64,000 nucleotides of DNA from Pseudomonas simiae (GTDB lineage Bacteria; Pseudomonadota; Gammaproteobacteria; Pseudomonadales; Pseudomonadaceae), in the NCBI RefSeq assembly GCF_900111895.1, contig NZ_FOKB01000001.1, positions 997,177-1,061,176 on the forward strand, read 5' to 3'. How positions within the stretch are numbered: the first letter of the stretch is position 1; each line of letters begins with the position of its first letter. The notes beneath the pieces are model-generated. The model searched no databases, was not told the DNA's origin, and saw nothing but the letters and a program-made list of their open reading frames with translations. Both the position numbers and the translations under genes were made by a program. This document shows, piece by piece, positions 33,851 through 42,325 of this stretch.

Positions 33851-36800
33851 TGCGTGGTGTAAAAATAGCGGGGCTGGCGGTGGTGGCCATCCTTGTCGTG
33901 CTGTTGCTGGCACTGTGGGCGGTGCTCGGCACCCAGGCGGGCAGCCGCTGGGCGTTGGGCCGCGTGCCGGGTTTGACCCTGGAAAATTTCCAGGGGCATT
34001 TGGGCGGCCAGTGGAGCGCCGACCATGTGCTGTGGCAGCAGGACAGCAGCCGTGTCGAACTCAAGGCGCCCACGTTTGATTGGTCGCCGGCATGCCTATT
34101 GCGCATGACCCTGTGTATCGAGACGTTGGATGTGGAGCAGGTCAGCCTGCAATTTCCTCCGAGCACCGAAGAAAGCAGCGGGCCGATTCAACTGCCTGAC
34201 TTGAAACTGCCGCTGGCCATCCAGTTGGGCGACGTTCGCGTCGGCAGCCTGCTGTTCAATGGCAGTGAGGAACTCAAGGGCCTGCAATTGGCGGCGCATT
34301 GGACCGCCGCCGGATTGCAGATCGACTCGGTGCACCTGCAACGCGATGACCTGGTGCTGGACCTCACCGGGCTGCTGCAACCCACCGGCGACTGGCCGTT
34401 GAACGCTACCGGTAACCTGAGCCTGCCTTACGCGCCGGGCGGCGCTTCGTGGAAGGTGGCGCTCCAGGTCGATGGCGACCTGCTCAAGACCCTCAAGCTT
34501 GACGCTGACAGTACGGGTTACCTGCCGGCCAAGCTCACGGGCGAACTGCAACCCCTGGTGGAAAATCTACCGGCTCAATTGCACATCACTGCCGACGGCT
34601 TCAAACCGAGCGCCGATCTGCCCGATACCCTGCAACTCAATCAACTGGACCTCACCGCCAAAGGTGACTTGAACCGCGGCTACCAACTGCAGGGCAAAGC
34701 CGTATTGCCGGCGGAAAAAGGTCCGGTGGATCTGCTGCTGCAAGGCCGGGTCGACGCCAAGGGTGCGCAGATCGCTGGCCTGGACCTGAATGCCGGTGAC
34801 AAACAAAGCCTCAAGTTGACGGCCCAACTGGATTGGCAGCAAGGCTTCAGCGCCGACGCCAAGATCGACTGGCTGGATTTCCCCTGGCATCGCCTCTATC
34901 CGGTGATCGACGAGCCGCAGGTCGCCCTGCGAACGTTCAACGGCGAGATTTCCTACAAGGACGGCAACTACCTGGGTAATCTCAAGGCCGACCTCGACGG
35001 CCCGGCGGGCACGTTCAATGTGGTCACGCCCTTCAGTGGCGACCTCAAGCAGATCTTCCTGCCCGAGCTGAAACTCGCCGCCGGCCAGGGCAAGGCTGAA
35101 GGCCACCTGAACCTGCAATTTGCCGACGGCATTACCTGGGACACCGCGCTGGACCTGTCGGCGCTGAACCCGGCGTACTGGGTCGCAGAACTGCCGGGCA
35201 CCCTGGCGGGACCGCTACGCAGCAAGGGCGAGTTCAAGAATGAGCAACTCAAGCTGAACGCCGACCTCGACCTCAAGGGCCGCCTGCGTGGGCAAACCGC
35301 CGTGTTGGCGGCCAAGGCTGAAGGCGCTGGCGAGCAGTGGACGTTGGCCAACCTGGATATTCGCCTGGGTGACAACCGCATCAACGGCAGTGGCAGCCTG
35401 CAACAGCGTTTGGCCGGGCAGATCGATATCAAGCTGGCGCGCCTGGCCCAGCTCTGGCCGCAATTGCGCGGCCAGGTCAACGGCCGACTTGACGTGGCCG
35501 GCAGCCTCAAGGCTCCCCAGGGCAAACTCGACCTCAAGGGCCAACAACTGGCGTTTGCCGACAATCGCCTGCAAAGCCTCACCCTCGATGCCACCCTCGA
35601 CAATGCACAGCGCGCCAAGATCGACCTGAAAGGCAGCAGCATCCAATCCGGCGACACCCAGGTTGGCACCCTGACCGCCAGCGCCCAGGGCGATATCAAA
35701 AACCAGAAAGTCCAACTGGACCTGGCGGGACCGCTGGTCAAGCTTGCCCTGGCGTTGGATGGCAACCTCGACAAAGGCAACTGGCGCGGGCGCCTGGCCA
35801 GCGGCGATGTACAAGCCGGTGGTCAGGACTGGAAGCTGCAAGCCCCGGCGAAGATCGAACGCATGGCCGATGGCAAGCTGACGTTTGCCGCGCACTGCTG
35901 GGTGTCCGGCCCTGCCAGTCTGTGTGGCGAAGACCAGCGCCTGATGCCCGAGCCGAAACTGCGCTACCACCTCAAGCAATTCCCCATCGACAGCCTCGCG
36001 GCGTTCCTGCCCAAGGATTTCGCCTGGCAGGGCACGCTCAACGCCGACGTGCAACTGGACTTGCCCGACAGCGGCCCCAAAGGCGTGGTCGCGGTGGATG
36101 CCAGTGGCGGCACCTTGCGTGTCAAGGACAAGGACCAGTGGCTGGACTTCCCCTACGACACCTTGAAGCTGGAAACCACCCTCAATCCCAAGCGAATCGA
36201 CACGCAGTTGAATTTTCGTGGCGGCAAGCTTGGCGAATTGATGGTGCAGGCGCAGATCAACCCGCTGCCGAAGAACAAACCGATCACCGGCAATTTCAGC
36301 CTGGTCGGCCTGGACCTCGCGGTGGCGCGACCGTTTGTGCCGATGGTGGAAACCCTCAGCGGCAAGCTCAATGGCAACGGGCGTATTGCTGGTGGCCTGT
36401 TGGCGCCCCAGGTCAACGGCAACGTGAACCTGGTGGGCGGCGAGGTTTCCGGTCCGGAACTGCCCATCAGCCTGCAAGGTTTGAACGTGCAAGCAGTGAT
36501 TGCCGGCGAGAGCGTGCAGCTCAACGGTGGCTGGCGCAGTGGCAAGGCCGGGCAGGGCAGCCTCAAAGGCCAGATCGAATGGGGGCAGGCGTTGGCGGTG
36601 GATCTCAGCCTGCAAGGCTCGCAACTGCCGGTGACGGTGGAGCCCTACGCGGTGCTGGAAGTGGCGCCCGACCTGAAAATCAGCCTGAAGAACGACAAGC
36701 TGGCCGTCGCCGGCAAAGTGCACATCCCGCGCGGCGATATCACGGTGCGCGAATTGCCGCCGTCCACCGTCAAGGTCTCGGATGACACGGTGATCATCGG

Positions 36801-37521
36801 CAGCCAGACCGAAGAGGGCAAGCCGCCGATGGCGATGGCCATGGACATCGACGTGGTGGTGGGCGAGGACAAGCTCAACTTCTCGGGCTTCGGCCTCACC
36901 GCCAAGGTGCAGGGCCAGGTGCATATCGGCGACAACCTCGACACCCGTGGCGAGCTGTGGCTCAACGATGGCCGTTACCGCGCCTACGGGCAGAAGCTTG
37001 ATGTACGCCGTGCACGACTGCTGTTCGCCGGCCCCCTGGACCAGCCATACCTGGACATCGAAGCGATTCGCAAGACCGACGATGTGATCGCCGGGATCCG
37101 CCTGAGCGGCAGCGCCGAGCAGCCCACCACGCAGATCTTCTCGGAGCCGGCCATTAGCCAGGAACAGGCGCTGTCCTACCTGGTGCTGGGGCGTCCGCTG
37201 AGCACCACCGGTGAAGACAACAATATGCTGGCCCAGGCCGCGTTGGGCCTGGGTTTGATGGGCAGCGCCGGAGTGACGTCGGACCTGGCGAAGAACTTGG
37301 GCATCCAGGACTTCGAACTGGATACCCAAGGCAGCGGCAACAACACTGCCGTCGTGGCCAGCGGCAAGATCACCGAAAAACTCAGCCTGCGTTACGGCGT
37401 AGGGGTGTTCGAACCGGCGAGTACCATCGCCTTGCGTTATCTGTTGAGCAAGAAGGTGTACCTGGAAGTGGCGAGCGGTGTGGCCAGCTCCCTGGATATC
37501 TTCTACAAGCGCGACTTTTAA
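33850..37521 (+). CDS. tamB: TamB, translocation and assembly module protein
   Basis: A 1223-residue protein with one N-terminal membrane anchor (about 5-28), a very long repetitive beta-rich periplasmic region typical of AsmA/TamB bridge proteins, and the C-terminal TamB domain (DUF490) ending LEVASGVASSLDIFYKRDF. The family spans the periplasm, forms a hydrophobic groove, and with TamA supports outer-membrane protein insertion and phospholipid movement. GTG at 33847 is an alternative start, one codon longer. Confidence 0.93.
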   Translation: MRGVKIAGLAVVAILVVLLLALWAVLGTQAGSRWALGRVPGLTLENFQGHLGGQWSADHVLWQQDSSRVELKAPTFDWSPACLLRMTLCIETLDVEQVSLQFPPSTEESSGPIQLPDLKLPLAIQLGDVRVGSLLFNGSEELKGLQLAAHWTAAGLQIDSVHLQRDDLVLDLTGLLQPTGDWPLNATGNLSLPYAPGGASWKVALQVDGDLLKTLKLDADSTGYLPAKLTGELQPLVENLPAQLHITADGFKPSADLPDTLQLNQLDLTAKGDLNRGYQLQGKAVLPAEKGPVDLLLQGRVDAKGAQIAGLDLNAGDKQSLKLTAQLDWQQGFSADAKIDWLDFPWHRLYPVIDEPQVALRTFNGEISYKDGNYLGNLKADLDGPAGTFNVVTPFSGDLKQIFLPELKLAAGQGKAEGHLNLQFADGITWDTALDLSALNPAYWVAELPGTLAGPLRSKGEFKNEQLKLNADLDLKGRLRGQTAVLAAKAEGAGEQWTLANLDIRLGDNRINGSGSLQQRLAGQIDIKLARLAQLWPQLRGQVNGRLDVAGSLKAPQGKLDLKGQQLAFADNRLQSLTLDATLDNAQRAKIDLKGSSIQSGDTQVGTLTASAQGDIKNQKVQLDLAGPLVKLALALDGNLDKGNWRGRLASGDVQAGGQDWKLQAPAKIERMADGKLTFAAHCWVSGPASLCGEDQRLMPEPKLRYHLKQFPIDSLAAFLPKDFAWQGTLNADVQLDLPDSGPKGVVAVDASGGTLRVKDKDQWLDFPYDTLKLETTLNPKRIDTQLNFRGGKLGELMVQAQINPLPKNKPITGNFSLVGLDLAVARPFVPMVETLSGKLNGNGRIAGGLLAPQVNGNVNLVGGEVSGPELPISLQGLNVQAVIAGESVQLNGGWRSGKAGQGSLKGQIEWGQALAVDLSLQGSQLPVTVEPYAVLEVAPDLKISLKNDKLAVAGKVHIPRGDITVRELPPSTVKVSDDTVIIGSQTEEGKPPMAMAMDIDVVVGEDKLNFSGFGLTAKVQGQVHIGDNLDTRGELWLNDGRYRAYGQKLDVRRARLLFAGPLDQPYLDIEAIRKTDDVIAGIRLSGSAEQPTTQIFSEPAISQEQALSYLVLGRPLSTTGEDNNMLAQAALGLGLMGSAGVTSDLAKNLGIQDFELDTQGSGNNTAVVASGKITEKLSLRYGVGVFEPASTIALRYLLSKKVYLEVASGVASSLDIFYKRDF

Positions 37522-37601
37522 GTCCGACCACTCGGCACCTCGCCCGGCTTAGCGTGCCCATACTTCGACATGGATTTGGGCCAGCGTGTTTGACGAGGTG
37601 C

Positions 37602-40088
37602 TTACGGGTTCGGCGCGCAGGTGAGTGCTACCCGCTCGTAGTTCAGCGCCTTGTTGCGTTCGCCCAACGCATAAGGCGCCTGGCAGTGCTGGTCGGCCCA
37701 TTTGATCACCAGCGTACCCGTATCTTCTTCCACCAAGGCCAACGCCTTGCCACCCGGATCGGCGATCGCCATCTGCTTGCCCGCCATGCTTTCCAGCGAC
37801 GCGCCAAACGGGATCGGCCGATGTTGGGCGTCGAACAAGGCGAACTGCACGCGGCGCCCGCTCTTGCTGGCATAGCGCGCCAAGACCACGGCCCCGCGCC
37901 GAGGGACAACTTGCTGGGTGGCGTTATCGATTTCGATATCAGCGCCCAGGTCGCGGGTGTCCAGGCTGATCCAGTTAACCCGATAAGGCTGCGTATTGGG
38001 GATCACTGCATAGCCGTTGCTGCCAGTCCTGGCGCCGGAGAAACTGCTGATCTTCACACCGGGCACGCCTTCGACTTGCGCCAGCGCAAAGGTCTCGCCC
38101 ACGGTCTGTCCCAGGTTGATACCGCCCGCGTGGGCCACCACTGACCCGGCCACATTGAGGTTCTGTGCGCTGTACCCACGGCCCTGGCTGTAGCCACCGC
38201 TGATGTCCATCAGCGCCGTGCGGGTGCTGAGGTTGGCCGAACCGGTGCTGCCGCCCGTGCTGCTGTTGCCGGCTTGCAGCGAATAATAGGTGTTGCTGTC
38301 TTCCGTCAGGTAGCCGTTGACGCCCATTTGCGTGGTGTCGTTGTCTTTTTGCGTGCTGGCAGAAACGAATGCCCTCGGCGCACGGGGCTTCGAGCCCAGC
38401 GGAAACGACAGTGACAGGTTAATCAACGTGTCGTTGTTCGACGGCCCGTAGTTGCCCACATCCTTGGTGTGCGTGGCGCTGAGGTTGTAGGTCACGTCTC
38501 TCCAGTAATTGCTGTAGCCCGCCGACAAGCTTTGCGCGCCGCCGCGTCCCCAGTAGCGCTGGTCGCTGGCGTTCAGGTACACACTGCCGAACTGCTGGTT
38601 GCGCCCCAGGCTCTGGTTGACGGTCAGGTCGGTGCGGGTTTTCGAGTTGCCGAGGTGTGTCCGGCCGTCGCTGCTCAATTCCTCGACATGTTCGGTGAGG
38701 GTGCGATAGCCCTCGGTCGAGTACCTATAGGCCGCTAGGGTGAAGTTGGTGTCGGTGCCGGTAAAGGTCTTGGCATACAGCGCGCGCAGGCTGTTGCCCG
38801 TGACCTGCCGGCCGAAGGTACGGCTGGCGGAGTGGGTCATGTCCAGCGACACCGCACCAATCGATGTGTTGCGCCCGGCCCCGACCGACAGTGCCTGGAA
38901 GTCCTGCGTGGCCTGCACCCCGACGATCCCCGACAGGTTGCTGCTGATGCCATAGGCCAGGGTGCTGCTGACAAACTGCGGGGTTTTCTGCCCGTCACTG
39001 TTGCTGTTGTACTGACCGGCCGAGAGGCTGTATTTCACCTGGCCTTCACGCACCATGATCGGCAAGCTGGAAAACGCCTGCACCGTGACCCGGCGACGGC
39101 CGTCCGCCTCGATCACCGTCACTTCAAGGTCGCCGTTGGAGCCGCTGGGGTAAATGTCGCTGATTTCGAACGGCCCCGGCGGCACGTTGGCGGTATAGAG
39201 GATGTAGTTGTTCTGGCGGATCTCCACGGTGGCGCTGGACTGCGCAACGCCCCGGATGATCGGCGCGTAGCCGCGTTCGCTGTCGGCGCGCATGCCGTCA
39301 TCAGAGGCCATCTTTAGGCCGCGATAGCGCACGCTGTCAAACAGGTCGGCATCCGAAAAAATGTCCCCGGCGCTGAACTGCCCCTTCAAGGCGGTCAGGT
39401 CATGTTGCAGGTAGCTACGGTTGCTCTTGAACGTGCTGGAGCGGCCGGTGCTGCTGCTGAAGTTCGACTCGTTGCGCAGGCGCCAGCCCCCGAGGTTGAT
39501 ACCGTTGCGCAGGCCCAGGTTGTTTGAAAGCGTGGTGTTGGCGTCGGTGCTGCTGCGGTTGCTGCTCAACTGGTAGTTCATGAACGCGGCGGGTACGCCA
39601 TCGTCCCACAGGGCCGGATCGACATAACCGCGGCGCCCGCGCTCCATGGCGCGTTGCGGCACACTGACCAGCAAGCGCAGGCGCGGTACGTCGTAGCGAA
39701 CGCTGGCGTGTTCGATCAGTGCGGGCAGGTCGAGACAGGCGTTGGGATCGGTGTCGACGAGTTTCCCGTTGGCCTGTAAGGCGCCGATATCGACGCCCAC
39801 TTGTTGCAGCATCTCCAGGGTCAGGCAGGCCTCGACCCGGCCGTTCGAAGGGTTGCGGCGAAAGTCGATATCGCGTCGGCCTACCAGGGTGTCGTTACCA
39901 TACAGGTCAACCCGGTAATTGCCGGGGAGCACGCTGCTGCTGGCGAGCAACGACTGCAGGTCGACCGACGCCGCTGCGCCCTGTAAAAACGAAGTATTGA
40001 AGTGTTCATCGCCGTCGGCGTGACAGACCGAGCTGAAGCCCACGGCAATCAAAAGTGGCGCCAGACTATCGCGCTTGAATAAAAACAT
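37602..40088 (-). CDS. Fimbrial usher of the Pvr/Rcs-linked pilus (CupD3-like)
   Basis: An 828-residue FimD-family usher: signal peptide ending CHADG, N-terminal periplasmic domain (30-150), barrel with plug (SATVEIRQNNYILYTANVPPGPFEISDIYPSGSNG-type block at about 290-325, here in separate conserved pieces), and C-terminal domains ending with the cysteine pair in DQHCQAPY and VALTCAPNP. It is last in the pilin-chaperone-usher block and is only distantly like the Csu usher in this window. The tamB gene ends 80 bases away, convergent, leaving no room for a tip adhesin. Confidence 0.9.
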   Translation of the reverse strand: MFLFKRDSLAPLLIAVGFSSVCHADGDEHFNTSFLQGAAASVDLQSLLASSSVLPGNYRVDLYGNDTLVGRRDIDFRRNPSNGRVEACLTLEMLQQVGVDIGALQANGKLVDTDPNACLDLPALIEHASVRYDVPRLRLLVSVPQRAMERGRRGYVDPALWDDGVPAAFMNYQLSSNRSSTDANTTLSNNLGLRNGINLGGWRLRNESNFSSSTGRSSTFKSNRSYLQHDLTALKGQFSAGDIFSDADLFDSVRYRGLKMASDDGMRADSERGYAPIIRGVAQSSATVEIRQNNYILYTANVPPGPFEISDIYPSGSNGDLEVTVIEADGRRRVTVQAFSSLPIMVREGQVKYSLSAGQYNSNSDGQKTPQFVSSTLAYGISSNLSGIVGVQATQDFQALSVGAGRNTSIGAVSLDMTHSASRTFGRQVTGNSLRALYAKTFTGTDTNFTLAAYRYSTEGYRTLTEHVEELSSDGRTHLGNSKTRTDLTVNQSLGRNQQFGSVYLNASDQRYWGRGGAQSLSAGYSNYWRDVTYNLSATHTKDVGNYGPSNNDTLINLSLSFPLGSKPRAPRAFVSASTQKDNDTTQMGVNGYLTEDSNTYYSLQAGNSSTGGSTGSANLSTRTALMDISGGYSQGRGYSAQNLNVAGSVVAHAGGINLGQTVGETFALAQVEGVPGVKISSFSGARTGSNGYAVIPNTQPYRVNWISLDTRDLGADIEIDNATQQVVPRRGAVVLARYASKSGRRVQFALFDAQHRPIPFGASLESMAGKQMAIADPGGKALALVEEDTGTLVIKWADQHCQAPYALGERNKALNYERVALTCAPNP

Positions 40089-40173
40089 GCAGGAACCCTA
40101 TATCACCTCCGATACGAACTAACGGAGCGAAGAGAAATACAGTGAAAGTGCGGCTGCGCGAAGGGCAGGCGCG

Positions 40174-40923
40174 TTATGGTGATTCTTTGTTCAAACTGGC
40201 GCTTATTTGAGCGCTGTTGGAAATTCGCGCGCTGTAGGGATCTTGTGCGCCATAGTCATTAATACTGCTGAACTTCAAGTGCGCTGCGTTAGTGACCGGA
40301 AGTTGTTTGAGGACGAACTCTTTTTGTTCGCCTGGCGCAATCATCATCGTATCGAATGGGTGTTCGCTGACGGCACCGGCCTGCAGGGTAATGTCGGCAA
40401 TCGACACGTGATAAGCCCCAGGGTTGCTCACCCGCAGCACAGGCTTGCCGCCGTGCTCGGCCAGTTGCCAGCGCAGTTCGGTCGGCGCCAGGTAGGCGTT
40501 GTTTTTCATGCCGGCTGGGCGAAAGAACACCTTGATGCGCTGGCGCACGGCAAGCTGCAAGGTGTTCTCGGTTTTCGAGGCCTTGGGAATTTCCTGCACG
40601 TTGAGCCAAACGACGGACTCGCGGTCGGTGGGCATGCCCGTGCCTTCGTAGATCACCCGCAACAGTTGTTGCTCATTGCTGGTGACCCGCGCCAGCGGCG
40701 GGGTGACGGCGAACGGTACGGAGCTTGCGTCGGCGTCGTCCGTGTCGACCCAGGACTGAATCAATATGTCCTCGCCGCTGTTGCGTACGGTGATACCGGC
40801 TTCTTTGTGCTGGCCGTCGAACACCAGGCGTGTGCTGCTCAACGAAATGCCGGCTGTGGCCTGGCCGACCGCAAACAGGCCGAGCAGACCCGCACAGAGG
40901 GACAGTGAATAGCGAAAAAACAT
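40174..40923 (-). CDS. Periplasmic pilus chaperone (CupD2-like)
   Basis: A 249-residue PapD-type chaperone: signal peptide ending GQATAG, then ISLSSTRLVFDGQHKEAGITVRNSG and the first-domain block NEQQLLRVIYEGTGMPTDRESVVWLNVQEIP with the conserved subunit-anchoring basic residues. A second domain follows to residue 240. The gap of 60 bases to the pilin gene and 85 to the usher fits one operon. Confidence 0.92.
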   Translation of the reverse strand: MFFRYSLSLCAGLLGLFAVGQATAGISLSSTRLVFDGQHKEAGITVRNSGEDILIQSWVDTDDADASSVPFAVTPPLARVTSNEQQLLRVIYEGTGMPTDRESVVWLNVQEIPKASKTENTLQLAVRQRIKVFFRPAGMKNNAYLAPTELRWQLAEHGGKPVLRVSNPGAYHVSIADITLQAGAVSEHPFDTMMIAPGEQKEFVLKQLPVTNAAHLKFSSINDYGAQDPYSARISNSAQISASLNKESP

Positions 40924-40983
40924 AATGGCTACCGCTATGTTTGAGAGGTATGCGAGGCCCGCAGGCCCCGCAACAGGTTGGGC

Positions 40984-41574
40984 TTATTCGTACTGCAGGG
41001 TGAATGGCAGGGTGGCATCGGCGCGACCGGCCACGGCGGAGGCGGCGTCAGCGGTGGTGACGTAGGCAGCCGAGAATTTCAGCGTGGTATTGCTGTCTTG
41101 CAGGGTGTTCTCGACCTTCGCGGCGGTCGGCGAGCTCAGGTCGATCAGCGCGCCATTGGAGTCGAGCAGGGCGATACCGATGTTCTTGGCGGCGCCCAGG
41201 CCGTCGGTCAGCTTCAACACTTTGGTGCCGGTCACGATGCCGGAGCCGGCGCCTTTGGTCGGTTGGAAGATCATCGCCACCTTGGTGCCAGCGTTGCAGT
41301 TGATCGTCATGCCGAAGTTCTCGGCGCTCAGGGTGCCGTTGCCTTTCGGTGCGGTGGCTGTGCCTATGTCCTTGATCGACACTTCGCCCATGCTGACCGA
41401 GATAGTTTTGTTCTCACCGATGCCTTCAACAGAGCAAGCATCATTGTTGATGCTGCCGGTGAAGTTGATGGTGCCGCTACCGGCTTTGGTAGGGGTTGCC
41501 GGTGGGTCGGCGGCAAACGCATTACCAGCGGCGAAGATCGACAATGCCAGAAGTGTGCGAGACAGCTGTTTCAT
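40984..41574 (-). CDS. Major fimbrial subunit (CupD1-like)
   Basis: A 196-residue type-1-like pilin: signal peptide ending NAFAAD, mature N terminus with GTINFTGSINNDACSVEG, cysteine pair (DACSV and INCNAG) and the C-terminal beta-zipper ADATLPFTLQYE with the penultimate tyrosine. It is the only subunit gene in the cluster. It starts 84 bases after rcsB, and that gap contains the RcsB-like box. Confidence 0.9.
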   Translation of the reverse strand: MKQLSRTLLALSIFAAGNAFAADPPATPTKAGSGTINFTGSINNDACSVEGIGENKTISVSMGEVSIKDIGTATAPKGNGTLSAENFGMTINCNAGTKVAMIFQPTKGAGSGIVTGTKVLKLTDGLGAAKNIGIALLDSNGALIDLSSPTAAKVENTLQDSNTTLKFSAAYVTTADAASAVAGRADATLPFTLQYE

Positions 41575-41633
41575 GTTGTTTTTTCCATGTTGGGGTTAAA
41601 ACAACACAATAAGGCTGCAGCGGTGAGTGGGAC

Positions 41634-41651
41634 ATCAGACGATCCCTAGAA
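41634..41651 (-). promoter_or_regulatory. RcsB-like box upstream of the pilin gene
   Basis: ATCAGACGATCCCTAGAA on the plus strand matches 17 of 18 bases of the motif at 49531-49548. Read on the minus strand it gives TAGGGATCGTCTGA, similar to enterobacterial RcsB/RcsAB boxes (TAAGAATAATCCTA). It lies 60-77 bases before the pilin start, suiting an activator site. Confidence 0.65.
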
Positions 41652-41658
41652 ACCGGTG

Positions 41659-42303
41659 TTAGTTGAACAAGTTGCGCTCTATGCAATAAGCCAACAAGTC
41701 CTGATCGCTGCCGACTTCCAACTTGCGCATGGCCGAGACTTTTTGTGTGCTGATGGTTTTGGCGCTGCGGTTCAAACCTCGCGCAATTTCATTGACACTT
41801 TGTCCTGAGATAAACAAACGCAGGATCTCATGTTCCTTTGGGGATAACCGAGTGAAGCGCTCATCGAGATCGGACGATTCCAGTACCGAGGTCGGTTGCG
41901 GGCCCTTGCTGCGTACCGGGATGCCCCGGGCGATGGCCTTGAGCACGGCCTGAATCTCATTGTGCAGTTGGTTTTTCTGGATCACGGCCAGCACGCCCAC
42001 TTCCTGCAAGCGCGTGAGGATCAGCGGATTGGAGATCATCGTCAGCACCAGCACGCGTACCTTGGGGAAATGCCGCACCAGGTATTCCACTAACTTCAGG
42101 CCATCGCCGTAGGGCGAGTCCGCCGGCATATTGAAGTCGGTGATCACCAGGTCCACTGCAGTGTTTTCCAGTAGCGTCACCAGTTCGTTGGAGCACACGG
42201 CTTCGCCCACCACGCGAAAACGCTTGTCGCGCTCGACCAGCTCCCGTACCCCGACCAGCACGATGGGGTGATCGTCTGCAATGACTACGTTGAGGGTTTC
42301 CAT
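41659..42303 (-). CDS. rcsB: RcsB-like response regulator
   Basis: A 214-residue receiver plus LuxR/NarL helix-turn-helix protein. The receiver has VVIADDHPIVLVG, phosphoacceptor Asp56 in LVITDFNMP and the RcsB-specific YGDGLKLVEYLVRHFP. The DNA-binding part RLSPKEHEILRLFISGQSVNEIARGLNRSAKTISTQK closely follows RcsB. ATG at 42303 is chosen over a longer frame overlapping rcsC. It probably receives phosphate from the Hpt domain of the neighbouring RcsC and activates the pilin operon. Confidence 0.9.
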   Translation of the reverse strand: METLNVVIADDHPIVLVGVRELVERDKRFRVVGEAVCSNELVTLLENTAVDLVITDFNMPADSPYGDGLKLVEYLVRHFPKVRVLVLTMISNPLILTRLQEVGVLAVIQKNQLHNEIQAVLKAIARGIPVRSKGPQPTSVLESSDLDERFTRLSPKEHEILRLFISGQSVNEIARGLNRSAKTISTQKVSAMRKLEVGSDQDLLAYCIERNLFN

Positions 42304-42325
42304 GGGTTGATTATCCAGAGTGAAA

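Noticed and set aside
35215..37329. Frame of about 700 codons opposite tamB
   Set aside because: Shadow frame in biased codon usage; no start signal or protein pattern.
37554..38144. Plus-strand frame after tamB, considered as a missing pilus subunit
   Set aside because: It runs opposite the usher end, has no signal peptide or pilin strands.
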